56,053 nt of DNA. Origin: Collinsella aerofaciens. Lineage in GTDB: Bacteria > Actinomycetota > Coriobacteriia > Coriobacteriales > Coriobacteriaceae. A model generated the notes under the pieces. The model was not told where the DNA came from, did no database searches, and worked only from the letters and a program-made list of their open reading frames with translations. A program made the position numbers and the translations under genes. Positions 26,648 through 34,645 of this stretch are shown piece by piece. The stretch covers positions 30,779 to 86,831 of the forward strand of contig NZ_JADNHZ010000011.1 in NCBI RefSeq assembly GCF_015554145.1, read 5' to 3'. The stretch's first letter is position 1. Every line of letters begins with the position of its first letter.

Positions 26648-27364
26648 CTATGCGCAGGATGCGATGCGGTCGCCTTGACCGAAGCCGTAACCGTCCTGCC
26701 TGCCGGCATCCTCGATTGATGAATCGGAGGAGACGGTAATGGGGCGGGGCTTCATCTTTTTGCAGTTCAGTTCGTCATTCATGTAGCGGTTGACGCTCTC
26801 GGGCACCACAATCGCCAAGGCCATGGTCTCGTCTTGCTCGAGCTGCTCGCGGTAGGAGTTCTCGAGGCCCTCGATGAAGCCGAGGCAATAGCTATTCTTT
26901 ACACCCGCGCGGCGCCCAATCTTGGTTCCATCCTGCTCGAAACGTTTGTCGCAGAACTTCTTGAAACACGTCTCAATCGCGTGCTTGGTGGCGCGGAAAC
27001 AACCGGCTGCGACCGTGGCGTCCTGGCTTTCACCGACAAAAACGAAACGGCTACCGGTCACGGTGTGACGACCGCTCCAATAGTCATATGCGCCATGGCT
27101 CGTCTGCATGTAGTAGCGGCAACGGTAGTTCTTCGCGATAACGTAAGCGAGGACCTTGACCCACTCCGGTACGCGCTTGCCGAGGTCTTCGGCAGACTCG
27201 TTGACCTCGGGGACATCGTCGTCGAGGTCGATATCGTCGATGGTCATGTTGTTCGCGGCAAGGAGGCGCTGGAGGGCAAGGGATGCCGCCCTAGCTTCGC
27301 CCTCGGAAGTCGCGCCATCAATCATGGCGAGAATCTTCTTGAGCTTGGAATCGATAGGGTTCAT
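26648..27364 (-). CDS. DUF2786-domain protein
   Basis: A 238-residue protein. Residues 5-42 match DUF2786 (KLKKILAMIDGATSEGEAR, then LQRLLAANNMTIDDID), a domain found in phage and plasmid proteins of unknown role. The following region has a His/Cys-containing domain (NYRCRYY ... ETCFKKFCDKRF), possibly metallopeptidase-like as in some family members, but no clear HExxH. Expressed from a class A promoter and leader. Confidence 0.75.
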   Translation of the reverse strand: MNPIDSKLKKILAMIDGATSEGEARAASLALQRLLAANNMTIDDIDLDDDVPEVNESAEDLGKRVPEWVKVLAYVIAKNYRCRYYMQTSHGAYDYWSGRHTVTGSRFVFVGESQDATVAAGCFRATKHAIETCFKKFCDKRFEQDGTKIGRRAGVKNSYCLGFIEGLENSYREQLEQDETMALAIVVPESVNRYMNDELNCKKMKPRPITVSSDSSIEDAGRQDGYGFGQGDRIASCA

Positions 27365-27385
27365 GAGGTATCTCCCTTCGGGTGT

Positions 27386-27447
27386 GCGAAACGCCTTTCG
27401 TTTCGCTTATTGGAATATAGTATAGTTGAAAACGGGCGGAGATACAA
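27386..27447 (-). promoter_or_regulatory. Class A promoter and leader hairpin, DUF2786 gene
   Basis: Minus strand: -35 TTGTAT (27442-27447), 17-nt spacer, -10 TATACT (27419-27424), then hairpin GCGAAACG-AAAGG-CGTTTCGC (27386-27406) before the Shine-Dalgarno. Confidence 0.85.
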
Positions 27448-27450
27448 GGG

Positions 27451-27744
27451 CTATCTAAGACAAATGACTTTAGAAAGCTCGGTCAACTTAATGTTGGCGT
27501 AAGGATCCCAATCGCGTATTTCATCCTTGCGAAGAAGAAATCTCTCAAGCCGGTCTTGGGCTCTCTCCTGCACTTCGCGTCGATTGTATCCGTAAGCCTC
27601 GCAAAGGTCTCCAACGATATCGAGGGTCTCCCGCCTCTCGGTCGCGCGTCTTTCGATATCGCGGAGCATCGCATAGTCCAGTTCAATCCCGTAGAGCTCA
27701 TCGCCCAGGAGCTTTATCAGGTCATTTTTCTTGAGAACAAGCAT
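27451..27744 (-). CDS. Hypothetical helical protein, 97 residues
   Basis: No family recognised; strongly helical and charged, with an Arg/Glu-rich middle (RDIERRATERRETLDI). No class A leader directly upstream. It ends just before the DUF2786 promoter. Confidence 0.55.
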   Translation of the reverse strand: MLVLKKNDLIKLLGDELYGIELDYAMLRDIERRATERRETLDIVGDLCEAYGYNRREVQERAQDRLERFLLRKDEIRDWDPYANIKLTELSKVICLR

Positions 27745-27839
27745 TGGTTTTGAATCGTCCTCCTCAATTCATGCGAAGCGTCACAACGAGAAGAGACGCC
27801 GGCGTGATTTAATCGGCTGCGTCACTTCCAAATTGAGGT

Positions 27840-28040
27840 CTAATACAGGTCGGCTGCTCGGAATTGGGACTCGGCGAGCCAATAGCCGGCCGTGTGACCG
27901 AGGTTCTCGGCGGCCTGCTTGGCGATTTCCATGGCACCCTGCTTTGCCGCCTTACGGGCAACCTGATCGCCTGCATCGGCAGCTAGCCAGCTATCGGCGA
28001 TACAGTTTGCAATCTCCTCGATGTAGTCCTGTTTGTTCAT
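27840..28040 (-). CDS. Small Ala-rich helical protein
   Basis: A 66-residue, acidic, Ala-rich protein (ARKAAKQGAMEIAKQAAEN) of unknown function, with a GGGGAG ribosome site and its own class A promoter. Size and promoter are typical of the small-gene cluster around it. Confidence 0.65.
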   Translation of the reverse strand: MNKQDYIEEIANCIADSWLAADAGDQVARKAAKQGAMEIAKQAAENLGHTAGYWLAESQFRAADLY

Positions 28041-28063
28041 CAGTCATTTCTCCCCGCCGGTGT

Positions 28064-28124
28064 GCGGAACGCCTTTCGTTCCGCTGTTAACATATAGTAT
28101 AGTTGAATATGGGGAGGATTTCAA
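28064..28124 (-). promoter_or_regulatory. Class A promoter and leader hairpin, 28040 gene
   Basis: -35 TTGAAA (28119-28124), 17-nt spacer, -10 TATACT (28096-28101), hairpin GCGGAACG-AAAGG-CGTTCCGC (28064-28084). Confidence 0.85.
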
Positions 28125-28147
28125 GATCGATTGGGGAAAATAGCATG

Positions 28148-28175
28148 AAAAAGGCGATCGGATACGATCGCCTTG
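28148..28175 (-). terminator. Intrinsic terminator after the 28186 gene
   Basis: AAGGCGATCG-TATC-CGATCGCCTT followed by TTT on the minus strand. Confidence 0.8.
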
Positions 28176-28185
28176 AGTCGCTAAA

Positions 28186-28557
28186 CTATGCTCCGAAAAC
28201 AGGCAAGTTGTCGATGTTATCGGTGTCGTAGCCCGTGTACACGTCATCCTCGTCCGTCACGTAATACTCGAAGATATCGGAATATCCAAACCTTTTCATA
28301 TCGGACTCAATCCAGCTCATAATCTCGTCTGGGCAGGGCAGGTGTCTGGCTTTGATAACCATGCTGTAATCATCGGCAAAACCGACTACGATGAAATAGA
28401 CCCCATCATAGGTAGCTGGGGTGACAAAATCACCGCGCAGATACAGGTCACGTTCGCCTTTCTCTCGTTGCCCCATCAAATAGTTCTCTGCCTCTTCCCA
28501 GTCCAGGAACTGAAAGTCGTTAACCTGTTCGCCTTTACCGTTGACTAATGTAACCAT
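28186..28557 (-). CDS. Hypothetical acidic protein, 123 residues
   Basis: Acidic, aromatic-rich soluble protein with many Asp and Tyr (FEYYVTDEDDVYTGYDTD at the C-terminus). No family recognised. The strongly acidic character recalls DNA-mimic anti-restriction proteins, but that is only a compositional resemblance. Own class A promoter and own terminator, so a single-gene unit. Confidence 0.6.
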   Translation of the reverse strand: MVTLVNGKGEQVNDFQFLDWEEAENYLMGQREKGERDLYLRGDFVTPATYDGVYFIVVGFADDYSMVIKARHLPCPDEIMSWIESDMKRFGYSDIFEYYVTDEDDVYTGYDTDNIDNLPVFGA

Positions 28558-28578
28558 AGGGGTATCTCCTTCCGATTT

Positions 28579-28640
28579 GCAGGACGCTCTTCATCCCGCT
28601 CGCTTAAGTATAGTATAGGTGAATATGGATTGGGATACAA
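28579..28640 (-). promoter_or_regulatory. Class A promoter and leader hairpin, 28557 gene
   Basis: -35 TTGTAT (28635-28640), 17-nt spacer, -10 TATACT (28612-28617), hairpin GCGGGATG-AAGAG-CGTCCTGC (28579-28599), kept by G-U pairs despite several base changes. Confidence 0.85.
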
Positions 28641-28695
28641 GATCTAACTGGGAAATGATACGGAATAAACGGCTTTAGGAGCCTCCCTTTCCGTT

Positions 28696-28992
28696 CTATT
28701 GCGCTTGTTCTGCTAAGGAGGCCAGTACGATTTTTAGGTTCTCTCCTTTCAGCTCTTTTTTGGCTATCGAGCGGAAGTCCTCGGTATAGTCGGGGTCGCT
28801 CCCGCTGCGCCAGTCCTCTGGCATCTCCTGCCAGGTACTCTCATATTCATCTGACGTGCAATCGTCTATATAGAAATAGAAACCGTTCGTGTCTTTCAGC
28901 GCACGCATGGTCTTATCAAGATCTGCGTCCTCAGACATATCCAAATCAAAGAACCATGTCCTGGTCTCGGTGTACATCACGGTCTTCTTCAT
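28696..28992 (-). CDS. Small acidic protein, paralogue of 30900-31193
   Basis: A 98-residue acidic protein. It shares the start MKK-x-(M/F)-x-TETR-x-W-(F)FDLD/FELD, a central NGFYFYIDD/EGFNYYLTD and DEYESTW/DEYKSEW with the gene at 30900. Net charge is strongly negative. The preceding 190 bases hold three perfect hairpins rather than a class A leader. Function unknown. Confidence 0.6.
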   Translation of the reverse strand: MKKTVMYTETRTWFFDLDMSEDADLDKTMRALKDTNGFYFYIDDCTSDEYESTWQEMPEDWRSGSDPDYTEDFRSIAKKELKGENLKIVLASLAEQAQ

Positions 28993-29035
28993 TATCGGTT
29001 CCTCTCAAGGGGCTGGAAACTTATGTGATCGCTAT

Positions 29036-29145
29036 CGAACTAATGTAATTCCATTAGTTCGGTTCATTCTGATGTTCATGCCGTGACCGCATATGCGAGG
29101 CGGTCACGGGCAGAGGGGCATCGGATAAGCCGATGCCCTTTTCTC
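29036..29145. other. Three consecutive perfect hairpins in an intergenic region
   Basis: CGAACTAATG (10-bp arms, 29036-29061), CCGTGACCGC (10-bp arms, 29081-29109) and GGGCATCGG (9-bp arms, 29116-29138). The last is followed by TTTTCTCTC on the plus strand, so it may be a plus-strand terminator, or the leader of the 28992 gene on the minus strand. Confidence 0.6.
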
Positions 29146-29180
29146 TCGATATCGGAGGAATGCCACTTCCTCAGCGCTCT

Positions 29181-29783
29181 CTATTCCCTGTCGGGATTAT
29201 TTCGCTCGAAGCGGTGGAAAGCCTGAAAGACGGGGCTTTCCCCGTCTACGTCAGCTGTGCGCCCATCAGCAAGGGCGGCGGCGAGCTCCCTGACCCCATC
29301 AATGAGTTGATTTGCAGTCGAGACGCCATATAGGTCGTAACTCGTGAGGCAGTTCCATATCTCGAAGCGCTTATGCCATGGCATCGACGCGGTTTGACCT
29401 TCAACGAGCGCCGCGGCCTCGGATGCGATTTGCTCGCCGAAATCTTCGGCTGCAAAGGCGAGAAATGCGTCTCGCGTATCCGATACGAAATCCTCGGCTG
29501 TGTAGGTCGACGTCACGGAAAAATTGGCCTCCACAATACCGGTCTCGGTGTCCTTCGTCTCGGTAAGGATGCCGAACTCAAGCTCTGGGGCGGCTATATC
29601 CTCGAGGCCGCGTCGGTTGCAGAATACGACTTCGTGTCGGTAGATGGTCTCCGCCAGGCGCTGGTACCCGCGAAGCTCTCGCCTCGCAAAGTTCAGGCTC
29701 GAGCGAAACTCGCCGCTTCCAAAAGCCCCGCTAACCTCCCGATCACCGATGAATGCCGCCGCCAAATAGCTCTTTGTAGCCAT
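29181..29783 (-). CDS. Hypothetical protein, 200 residues
   Basis: Soluble, acidic protein without recognised family. Contains one Cys-Arg-Arg turn (FCNRRGLEDIAAPELEFG) and an Ala-rich helical C-terminal half. A degenerate class A hairpin (GCGCAACG-ATAGG-CGTTTCGC, 29800-29825) precedes it but the promoter boxes are missing, so it is probably read through from ssb. Confidence 0.55.
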   Translation of the reverse strand: MATKSYLAAAFIGDREVSGAFGSGEFRSSLNFARRELRGYQRLAETIYRHEVVFCNRRGLEDIAAPELEFGILTETKDTETGIVEANFSVTSTYTAEDFVSDTRDAFLAFAAEDFGEQIASEAAALVEGQTASMPWHKRFEIWNCLTSYDLYGVSTANQLIDGVRELAAALADGRTADVDGESPVFQAFHRFERNNPDRE

Positions 29784-29841
29784 ATTGAGTCCCTTCTACT
29801 AAGGCCTGCGAAACGCCTATCGTTGCGCTAGTTGCATATGT

Positions 29842-29877
29842 CAAAAGGCAGGCAATCTTTCGACCACCTGCCTTTTG
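29842..29877 (-). terminator. Hairpin after the first ssb gene
   Basis: CAAAAGGCAGG and CCTGCCTTTTG arms with a 14-base loop, directly downstream of the ssb stop; T-run of four. Confidence 0.6.
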
Positions 29878-29881
29878 GTTC

Positions 29882-30220
29882 CTACTGGTCTCGACGCTGG
29901 GCCATGAATTCGATATCCTCGACGACCACCTCGAGCTTGGTACGATGCTGTCCTTCCTTCTCCCACTGGGTGAAGCGGAGCTTGCCCTCGATGGCAATCT
30001 TGTCGCCTTTCTGCATGTGCTTGGAGACTGCCTCGGCGCGGGTTCCGAACATCGAGCAATCGACGAAATTGGGGTAATCCTCCCACTCGCCGGTCTGCGC
30101 GTTGCGACGGCGGTCGTTGACGGCGAGGCCGATCGAGAGGACGGGGGTACCGCCTGCGGTAGCGCGGAGCTCAGGGTCACGGGTGAGGTTCCCGGAAAGC
30201 AGAACGCGATTGATAGACAT
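29882..30220 (-). CDS. ssb: Single-stranded DNA-binding protein without acidic tip
   Basis: A 112-residue SSB. OB-fold landmarks: MSINRVLLSGNLTRDPELRA, FVDCSMFG and KGDKIAIEGKL. Start ATG 30220 with GGAAGGA upstream. It ends EFMAQRRDQ, lacking the Asp-rich C-terminal tip that recruits host repair proteins, in contrast to the second ssb at 45820. In plasmid leading regions SSBs coat incoming DNA; here it has a class A promoter, in line with early expression after transfer (inference). Confidence 0.9.
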   Translation of the reverse strand: MSINRVLLSGNLTRDPELRATAGGTPVLSIGLAVNDRRRNAQTGEWEDYPNFVDCSMFGTRAEAVSKHMQKGDKIAIEGKLRFTQWEKEGQHRTKLEVVVEDIEFMAQRRDQ

Positions 30221-30245
30221 GGTGTTGTTCCTTCCACTAGGGTCT

Positions 30246-30307
30246 ACGGGATGCCTTTCATCCCGCTTGCTGACATATAGTATAGTTGATAGTTGAGCTG
30301 GGCGCAA
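30246..30307 (-). promoter_or_regulatory. Class A promoter and leader hairpin, ssb
   Basis: -35 TTGCGC (30302-30307), 17-nt spacer, -10 TATACT (30279-30284), hairpin GCGGGATG-AAAGG-CATCCCGT (30246-30266): both arms changed relative to GCGGAACG/CGTTCCGC, so the stem covaries. Confidence 0.85.
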
Positions 30308-30387
30308 GATCAAATCGAGAAAAATTCGAAAAAGTTATGGGAATAATCGAATTGAACTCAAGGGTCCAAGGTTGTGTATCTAACGGA

Positions 30388-30415
30388 AGAGGGCGAGCGT
30401 TACCGGTCGCCCTCT
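30388..30415 (-). terminator. Hairpin after the 30447 gene
   Basis: AGAGGGCGAC and GCTCGCCCTCT arms with a short loop on the minus strand; weak T-run (CTTCC). Confidence 0.55.
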
Positions 30416-30446
30416 AGGTTATCTATGCAGTCTTCGTGTGTCCTGT

Positions 30447-30752
30447 CTATCCAATCACAACGCACTTGGGAACACGGTAGTAAGCGCAATCCTCGTCAGT
30501 AAGAACTCCGACGAGATCGGCAAAGGACGTGTATCCATCGTTTTTCTCCGGGTCATTCGGTGTGAAAACACGGGGAACATAAATCATGTTGCCCTCCGCA
30601 TCAGTCGACAATCCAACGGGCATCCTCGCGATAGACTTGTCGATAGAAATCAATTCGTTCAGCCTGGACATCAGCTCACGCACCGTCATAGGACGGATCA
30701 GGCCGCCGTCCACCCTAGTCACGTACCTGGAAATATCGTTCGTGTTGGTCAT
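30447..30752 (-). CDS. Hypothetical protein, 101 residues
   Basis: Soluble protein with a central helix (TVRELMSRLNELISIDKS) followed by beta segments; no family recognised. Class A promoter upstream and a hairpin downstream make it a single-gene unit. Confidence 0.6.
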   Translation of the reverse strand: MTNTNDISRYVTRVDGGLIRPMTVRELMSRLNELISIDKSIARMPVGLSTDAEGNMIYVPRVFTPNDPEKNDGYTSFADLVGVLTDEDCAYYRVPKCVVIG

Positions 30753-30776
30753 TTGGAGCTTCCTTTCCGGTGAGTT

Positions 30777-30838
30777 GCGGAACGCCTTTCATTCCGCTTG
30801 TTAACATATAGTATAGTTGTATTTCTGACGGGATGCAA
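30777..30838 (-). promoter_or_regulatory. Class A promoter and leader hairpin, 30752 gene
   Basis: -35 TTGCAT (30833-30838), 17-nt spacer, -10 TATACT (30810-30815), hairpin GCGGAATG-AAAGG-CGTTCCGC (30777-30797). Confidence 0.85.
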
Positions 30839-30899
30839 GATCTGTTTGGGAAAATGGCACGGAAGCAGCGGCGGAAATCGCCGTTGCTTACAGTACGTC

Positions 30900-31193
30900 C
30901 TATTCGCTTTCGCACAGCGATTTCAAAACCATATCTCGAGCCTCTCCCTCGAGTTCCCTATCCGCGACCTTTCGAAAATACTCGGTAGCGTGATCGCAGC
31001 ATGTGCGTTTTTCGCCTGCTGATAGTTCATCCCACTCGCTCTTATATTCATCCTCGGCGCGGTCGGTTAGATAATAATTAAAACCCTCGGTTCCAACCAA
31101 TGCCGACAATGCCTCCTCGACCTGTGCTCCCTCGTCAACATCGAGCTCAAAGTACCAAGAACGAGTTTCAGTGAACTTAAAGACTTTCTTCAT
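30900..31193 (-). CDS. Small acidic protein, paralogue of 28696-28992
   Basis: A 97-residue acidic protein sharing the TETRSWYFELD start and DEYKSEW centre with the 28696 gene. Two divergent copies on one element suggest selection for variants, as for anti-defence proteins, but there is no direct evidence of function. A Cys pair (RTCCDH) is specific to this copy. Confidence 0.6.
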   Translation of the reverse strand: MKKVFKFTETRSWYFELDVDEGAQVEEALSALVGTEGFNYYLTDRAEDEYKSEWDELSAGEKRTCCDHATEYFRKVADRELEGEARDMVLKSLCESE

Positions 31194-31259
31194 GCCGGTT
31201 TCCTTTCCAATATATGGCGTTCACGGAGATGGATGAGAACCCACTAAACCAGATGCCCT

Positions 31260-31583
31260 TTAAAACTCCTGTATCTGCCAGAGGTCGATTAGGGTGTCCA
31301 AGACGGCGATTTGGTCTTCCAGAATATCCAAGTCATGCTCAACCTTCTGGTATATATACTCCCCAAAATCACGGTCCTTGGAATGCAACCTGACCTCAAG
31401 CAAAAGCCCGATTCTCTCCATGGCCAGACGCATGCGCTCGTAGTTCACAAGGATGCGATCTCGAAAAACGCCCTCCTCGGGTTCCTCAAGCACTTTAATC
31501 TTACCGATCATGCGATGCGCCTCGTGGTTCAAGCCTCGAACCCTGGCAATCGTCTCGATTTCCTTTCGATTCGGTTGCATCAT
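31260..31583 (-). CDS. Hypothetical coiled-coil protein, 107 residues
   Basis: Almost entirely helical and charged, with heptad-like Leu/Ile spacing (VEHDLDILEDQIAVLDTLID). Good AAAGGAGGATATG start region. No family recognised. Confidence 0.6.
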   Translation of the reverse strand: MMQPNRKEIETIARVRGLNHEAHRMIGKIKVLEEPEEGVFRDRILVNYERMRLAMERIGLLLEVRLHSKDRDFGEYIYQKVEHDLDILEDQIAVLDTLIDLWQIQEF

Positions 31584-31628
31584 ATCCTCCTTTTACCCGT
31601 GTGCACCAGAGCGCACATGGCCTTCAAT

Positions 31629-31841
31629 CTACTCGTCGGTTCCGAACATCAAGGCACCGATACCTGCGGTGTAGCGGGAATCGAACCAGCGCCAGACACC
31701 TTCGACTAGCGGTTCGCCCTGCTCGAAGATGAACCAATCCGTCCCCAAAACGCCGTCCGGCTCGTCAGGGGTGTAGTCAATCGGAACGTTTCCCAGCTCG
31801 CGCCATTTGCGCTCGAGAAGTTCATCCGTGTGGACAGTCAT
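31629..31841 (-). CDS. Hypothetical protein, 70 residues
   Basis: Small acidic protein with Trp/Asp-rich sequence (DGVLGTDWFIFEQGE). Class A promoter directly upstream. Function unknown. Confidence 0.6.
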   Translation of the reverse strand: MTVHTDELLERKWRELGNVPIDYTPDEPDGVLGTDWFIFEQGEPLVEGVWRWFDSRYTAGIGALMFGTDE

Positions 31842-31862
31842 TGGGTACCTCCAAAAGGGTTT

Positions 31863-31924
31863 GCCGGATGCCTTTCATCTCGCTTGTTGGCATATAGTAT
31901 AGTTAAGTATGAGCAGGGATGCAA
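31863..31924 (-). promoter_or_regulatory. Class A promoter and leader hairpin, 31841 gene
   Basis: -35 TTGCAT (31919-31924), 17-nt spacer, -10 TATACT (31896-31901), hairpin GCGAGATG-AAAGG-CATCCGGC (31863-31883), one mismatch. Confidence 0.85.
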
Positions 31925-31947
31925 GATCGGTCAAGGTAAAAGACACG

Positions 31948-31975
31948 AAAAAAGGCGATCTCGCAACCGCCTTTT
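31948..31975 (-). terminator. Intrinsic terminator after the 31984 gene
   Basis: AAAGGCGGTT-GCGA-GATCGCCTTT followed by TTT on the minus strand. Confidence 0.8.
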
Positions 31976-31983
31976 GTTCGGAG

Positions 31984-32301
31984 CTAGCTGTTATCCTTGA
32001 GAACCTCCACAGCTTCGTAGATGATGGCCGAAATATAATTGCCGAATCCGGTCATCTGATTGCCACGGAAACAATGCCTCGGCAGGCGCTCGAGGTGCGC
32101 GGCGAGGCATTCAAGGTTCTCGATTTCATTCGCGCGAATGAGACGCTTCTCGGCTTTAGACAAGGATTCTTCGAATTCAAGGTTCTTGTCCCTCATGAGC
32201 GTGTCGAGATCATAGCCTTCACCGGGCTGGCTCGCCAAATATTCAGCCGCTTCCTTGCATTCCTTTGCAACCTCATCCAGGCTCATCATTTCCTCAGTCA
32301 T
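31984..32301 (-). CDS. Hypothetical helical protein, 105 residues
   Basis: ATG at 32301 with AAAGGA upstream is preferred to longer frames that run through the leader. Acidic helical N-terminus (MTEEMMSLDEVAKECKEAAE), basic centre, unknown family. Followed by a good terminator. Confidence 0.6.
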   Translation of the reverse strand: MTEEMMSLDEVAKECKEAAEYLASQPGEGYDLDTLMRDKNLEFEESLSKAEKRLIRANEIENLECLAAHLERLPRHCFRGNQMTGFGNYISAIIYEAVEVLKDNS

Positions 32302-32372
32302 TGTTGTTTCCTTTCTCTGTAGGGTAAGAGTCGATAAGGTGGGAAGCGCCGTTGCACTCCCCCTGTCGGCGG

Positions 32373-32582
32373 TTACAGCGAGCAGCGGTAGGCTTTGACC
32401 ACTTGGTTGGCGCACTCGATGCCGTATGCGGCAATAGCCCAAGAGATGGGCAATACGATGCAGTTCAGATAGAGGTAGTAGAACTGGCTGAACCATGCAC
32501 CGAAAGCAAACGCCGCCGCGCCGATGATTGCCATGACAATCCTCGGGAAGTAGAAGAGGAAGTCATCGAATTTGCGATCCAT
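32373..32582 (-). CDS. Small membrane protein, 69 residues
   Basis: Two membrane helices (IVMAIIGAAAFAFGAW and LYLNCIVLPISWAIAAYG) with short ends. ATG at 32582 follows a class A leader. No family; small two-helix proteins on mobile elements are often entry-exclusion or holin-like, which is only speculation here. Confidence 0.65.
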   Translation of the reverse strand: MDRKFDDFLFYFPRIVMAIIGAAAFAFGAWFSQFYYLYLNCIVLPISWAIAAYGIECANQVVKAYRCSL

Positions 32583-32604
32583 AGGGTATCTCCCCTCCGG
32601 GTGT

Positions 32605-32666
32605 GCGGAACGCCTTTCGTTCCGCTTGTCGCCATATAGTATAGTTGAATATGGGCAGGGATGCAA
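32605..32666 (-). promoter_or_regulatory. Class A promoter and leader hairpin, 32582 gene
   Basis: -35 TTGCAT (32661-32666), 17-nt spacer, -10 TATACT (32638-32643), hairpin GCGGAACG-AAAGG-CGTTCCGC (32605-32625). Confidence 0.85.
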
Positions 32667-32700
32667 GATCAAAATGAGAATAATAACAAAGAGATTTACA

Positions 32701-32730
32701 AAAAGGGCATCCATTAAAGGATGCCCTTTT
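32701..32730 (-). terminator. Terminator after the signal peptidase gene
   Basis: GGGCATCC-TTTAAT-GGATGCCC followed by TTTTT on the minus strand; also T-rich on the plus strand. GAATAATAACAAA lies next to it (32678-32690), as in the 22.7 and 23.1 kb blocks. Confidence 0.8.
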
Positions 32731-32759
32731 GAGTATCACTATATGTCAAACTGTATATC

Positions 32760-33338
32760 TCAAAGGAAACTGATGCGGTTCCAGGGCAGGTAGCGCATGA
32801 CGCAGATGCCAATCACGCTGTCCTCGGATATCGGGCCGAAATAGCGGGAATCTGCGGAGTTTTCCCTGTTGTCTCCCATAACCCAGATTTCGCCCTCGGG
32901 GATCTCATAGGGATAGGATATCCGCTTTCCCTTCCCGAGGTACAGCGGATAAGAATCGCCCTTCGCGTAATCCTCCGTGATTTTCTTCCCATCGATATAA
33001 ACCGATCCGTTTTTCATATCGACCGTCTGCCCGGCGCAGGCGACAACACGCTTACATAGGACGTCTTTCTCGGAGCCCTTCTCGGGGTTCTCGAAGACGA
33101 TAACGTCCCCCGCAGAAACGGTGCCGCCCAGCTCCAGGGTGATTTTCTCGGCCAGCACGCTATCGCCGACTTGAAGCGTATCGCACATCGATTCGGTAGG
33201 GATGCTGAACGGCTCAATCACGAACGACCTTATCAATAGAACCGTTGCAATCGCCGCCAGGATTATCGCGGCGTAGATAACGGCGCCCCATGGAATAGGC
33301 AGGCGCGTCTCGTTTCCAGGCTCTTCCAAAACAACCAC
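32760..33338 (-). CDS. lepB: Signal peptidase I
   Basis: A 192-residue S26 peptidase that cleaves Sec/Tat signal peptides outside the membrane. N-terminal helix (IYAAIILAAIATVLLIRSF), catalytic Ser50 in IPTESMCDTL, catalytic Lys96 in DVLCKRVV, and box E GDNRENSADSRYFGPI. GTG start overlapping the upstream stop (TAGGTG). Most Actinobacteria carry a chromosomal copy, so this one may serve element-encoded surface proteins. Last gene of the 33338-34474 group. Confidence 0.9.
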   Translation of the reverse strand: MVVLEEPGNETRLPIPWGAVIYAAIILAAIATVLLIRSFVIEPFSIPTESMCDTLQVGDSVLAEKITLELGGTVSAGDVIVFENPEKGSEKDVLCKRVVACAGQTVDMKNGSVYIDGKKITEDYAKGDSYPLYLGKGKRISYPYEIPEGEIWVMGDNRENSADSRYFGPISEDSVIGICVMRYLPWNRISFL

Positions 33339-33695
33339 CTAGTCCATAAGGCCTTTCATGCCGATTGCAGTCAAGCCGCCTGAGCCCGTGCTTTGCTTTA
33401 AGGCGCTCTCCACCACCTGTTTCTCATTGAGGTAGCTGGCCGAGTCGGCCGGACAGCGACCGCAATCGTCCTCAACATCCGATTCATGGAAATAGACATA
33501 CGTTCTCCGAGCCATGACCGAAGGATGCATCCTATATCCAACGGCATCCGATTTTGGCGCGAAACCGCGATTGAGCCACTGGTTCAGCGTGCGGAAACTC
33601 GCCCCCAGGTCAGCAGGAAGGTGGTTCTTGATCGGGAGCTCATCCTCCGCATTGGCAGTCACGTCGCGCCCCATAAAAGTCACCGTTGTGTACAT
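33339..33695 (-). CDS. Hypothetical protein, 118 residues
   Basis: No family recognised. Contains an SFRTLNQWLNRGF segment that could be a helix-turn-helix or a resolvase-like helix, then a CGRCP pair. Its stop overlaps the GTG of lepB, so they are co-translated. Confidence 0.55.
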   Translation of the reverse strand: MYTTVTFMGRDVTANAEDELPIKNHLPADLGASFRTLNQWLNRGFAPKSDAVGYRMHPSVMARRTYVYFHESDVEDDCGRCPADSASYLNEKQVVESALKQSTGSGGLTAIGMKGLMD

Positions 33696-33721
33696 GTATG
33701 AATCTCCGTTCTGAAATCAAA

Positions 33722-34474
33722 TCAATTTACTTTCGTCGCTTCGCCCGTGGCGTAATCAATCCTGTAGCCGGGCTGCACGTTATAGCAGTAGACGTCGAAA
33801 TCGATGCTCTTCCCCTTATCCGCCAAGGAGTACGCCTGGATGCGGACGCCGCGTGCGACCAATTCGCCGTCACGGAAATCGGGGGTCACCTTGTAGTAAA
33901 CACGCCCGCCGCCGGCAAAGATGAAGTCACTCACCCGCATCTCATAGGGCAGCATACCCTCGACGTTCATATAGCGCGTCCCCGTAATCAGATTGCGCTT
34001 CTCGGCGTTCAAGCCGGACAGGCACCAGGCTACCAGGTGGCAACGGTTGTACAGGTACTTGCCGTCCAGGGAATCATCGCGAACCGTGTGCCAACCGGAG
34101 GGTCTCACCATTCCAATCGAGCCGCGCTTCTCCCCTCGTTCGGGAGCCGTCTCGAGGGAGATGACCATCTCCGCGGAGCCGCATCGACCGGTCGAATCGA
34201 GATCCGGGAGGACTGGATCGGAGGGCGCCGATTTAGCAGATAGGCCACTCGTGTCCGAAAGGGCTACCGAGGGGTTGCCCGTGTATTCGGGAATCGAAAT
34301 CGGCTGGCCTGCAGTTGAGGTTCCATCAGAAGTCTGAGGAGCCGTGACAAACTGATTGGCAGTGGAAACACCGAAGAATCCAGCGCCTTGAGCCAAAAAC
34401 GAGGTGCCTACGGCAAAGACAAGTGCGATGCCGAACTCTAGCAACCGCCTGACTTTCGAGTTAGAGATTTTCAC
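33722..34474 (-). CDS. EndA/NucA-type DNA/RNA non-specific endonuclease, membrane anchored
   Basis: A 250-residue protein. One N-terminal helix (LLEFGIALVFAVGTSFLAQG) anchors a secreted nuclease domain. Family signature: GSIGMVRPSGWHTVR, YLYNRCHLVAWCLSG with the catalytic His, NLITGTRYMNVEGMLPYE and YYKVTPDFR ... LVARGV. Relatives degrade extracellular DNA or take part in DNA uptake; on a mobile element it could act in transfer or competitor exclusion. Preceded by a long leader with a class B hairpin. Confidence 0.85.
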   Translation of the reverse strand: MKISNSKVRRLLEFGIALVFAVGTSFLAQGAGFFGVSTANQFVTAPQTSDGTSTAGQPISIPEYTGNPSVALSDTSGLSAKSAPSDPVLPDLDSTGRCGSAEMVISLETAPERGEKRGSIGMVRPSGWHTVRDDSLDGKYLYNRCHLVAWCLSGLNAEKRNLITGTRYMNVEGMLPYEMRVSDFIFAGGGRVYYKVTPDFRDGELVARGVRIQAYSLADKGKSIDFDVYCYNVQPGYRIDYATGEATKVN

Positions 34475-34645
34475 GGGCGCCGCTCATTTCAGTTGGTCGG
34501 GTCATTGGTCTCGCATCCTTTCCTATCGATAACTGGATGCGTCTCCCCGACCTACTGCGCGGCTCTTCGGCAGGGCAACGCCTGCCTGCAATTCCGACGC
34601 AGCACGAAATGTCCTTCCGGAACTGCGTCTAGTCTTCTCCTGTCC

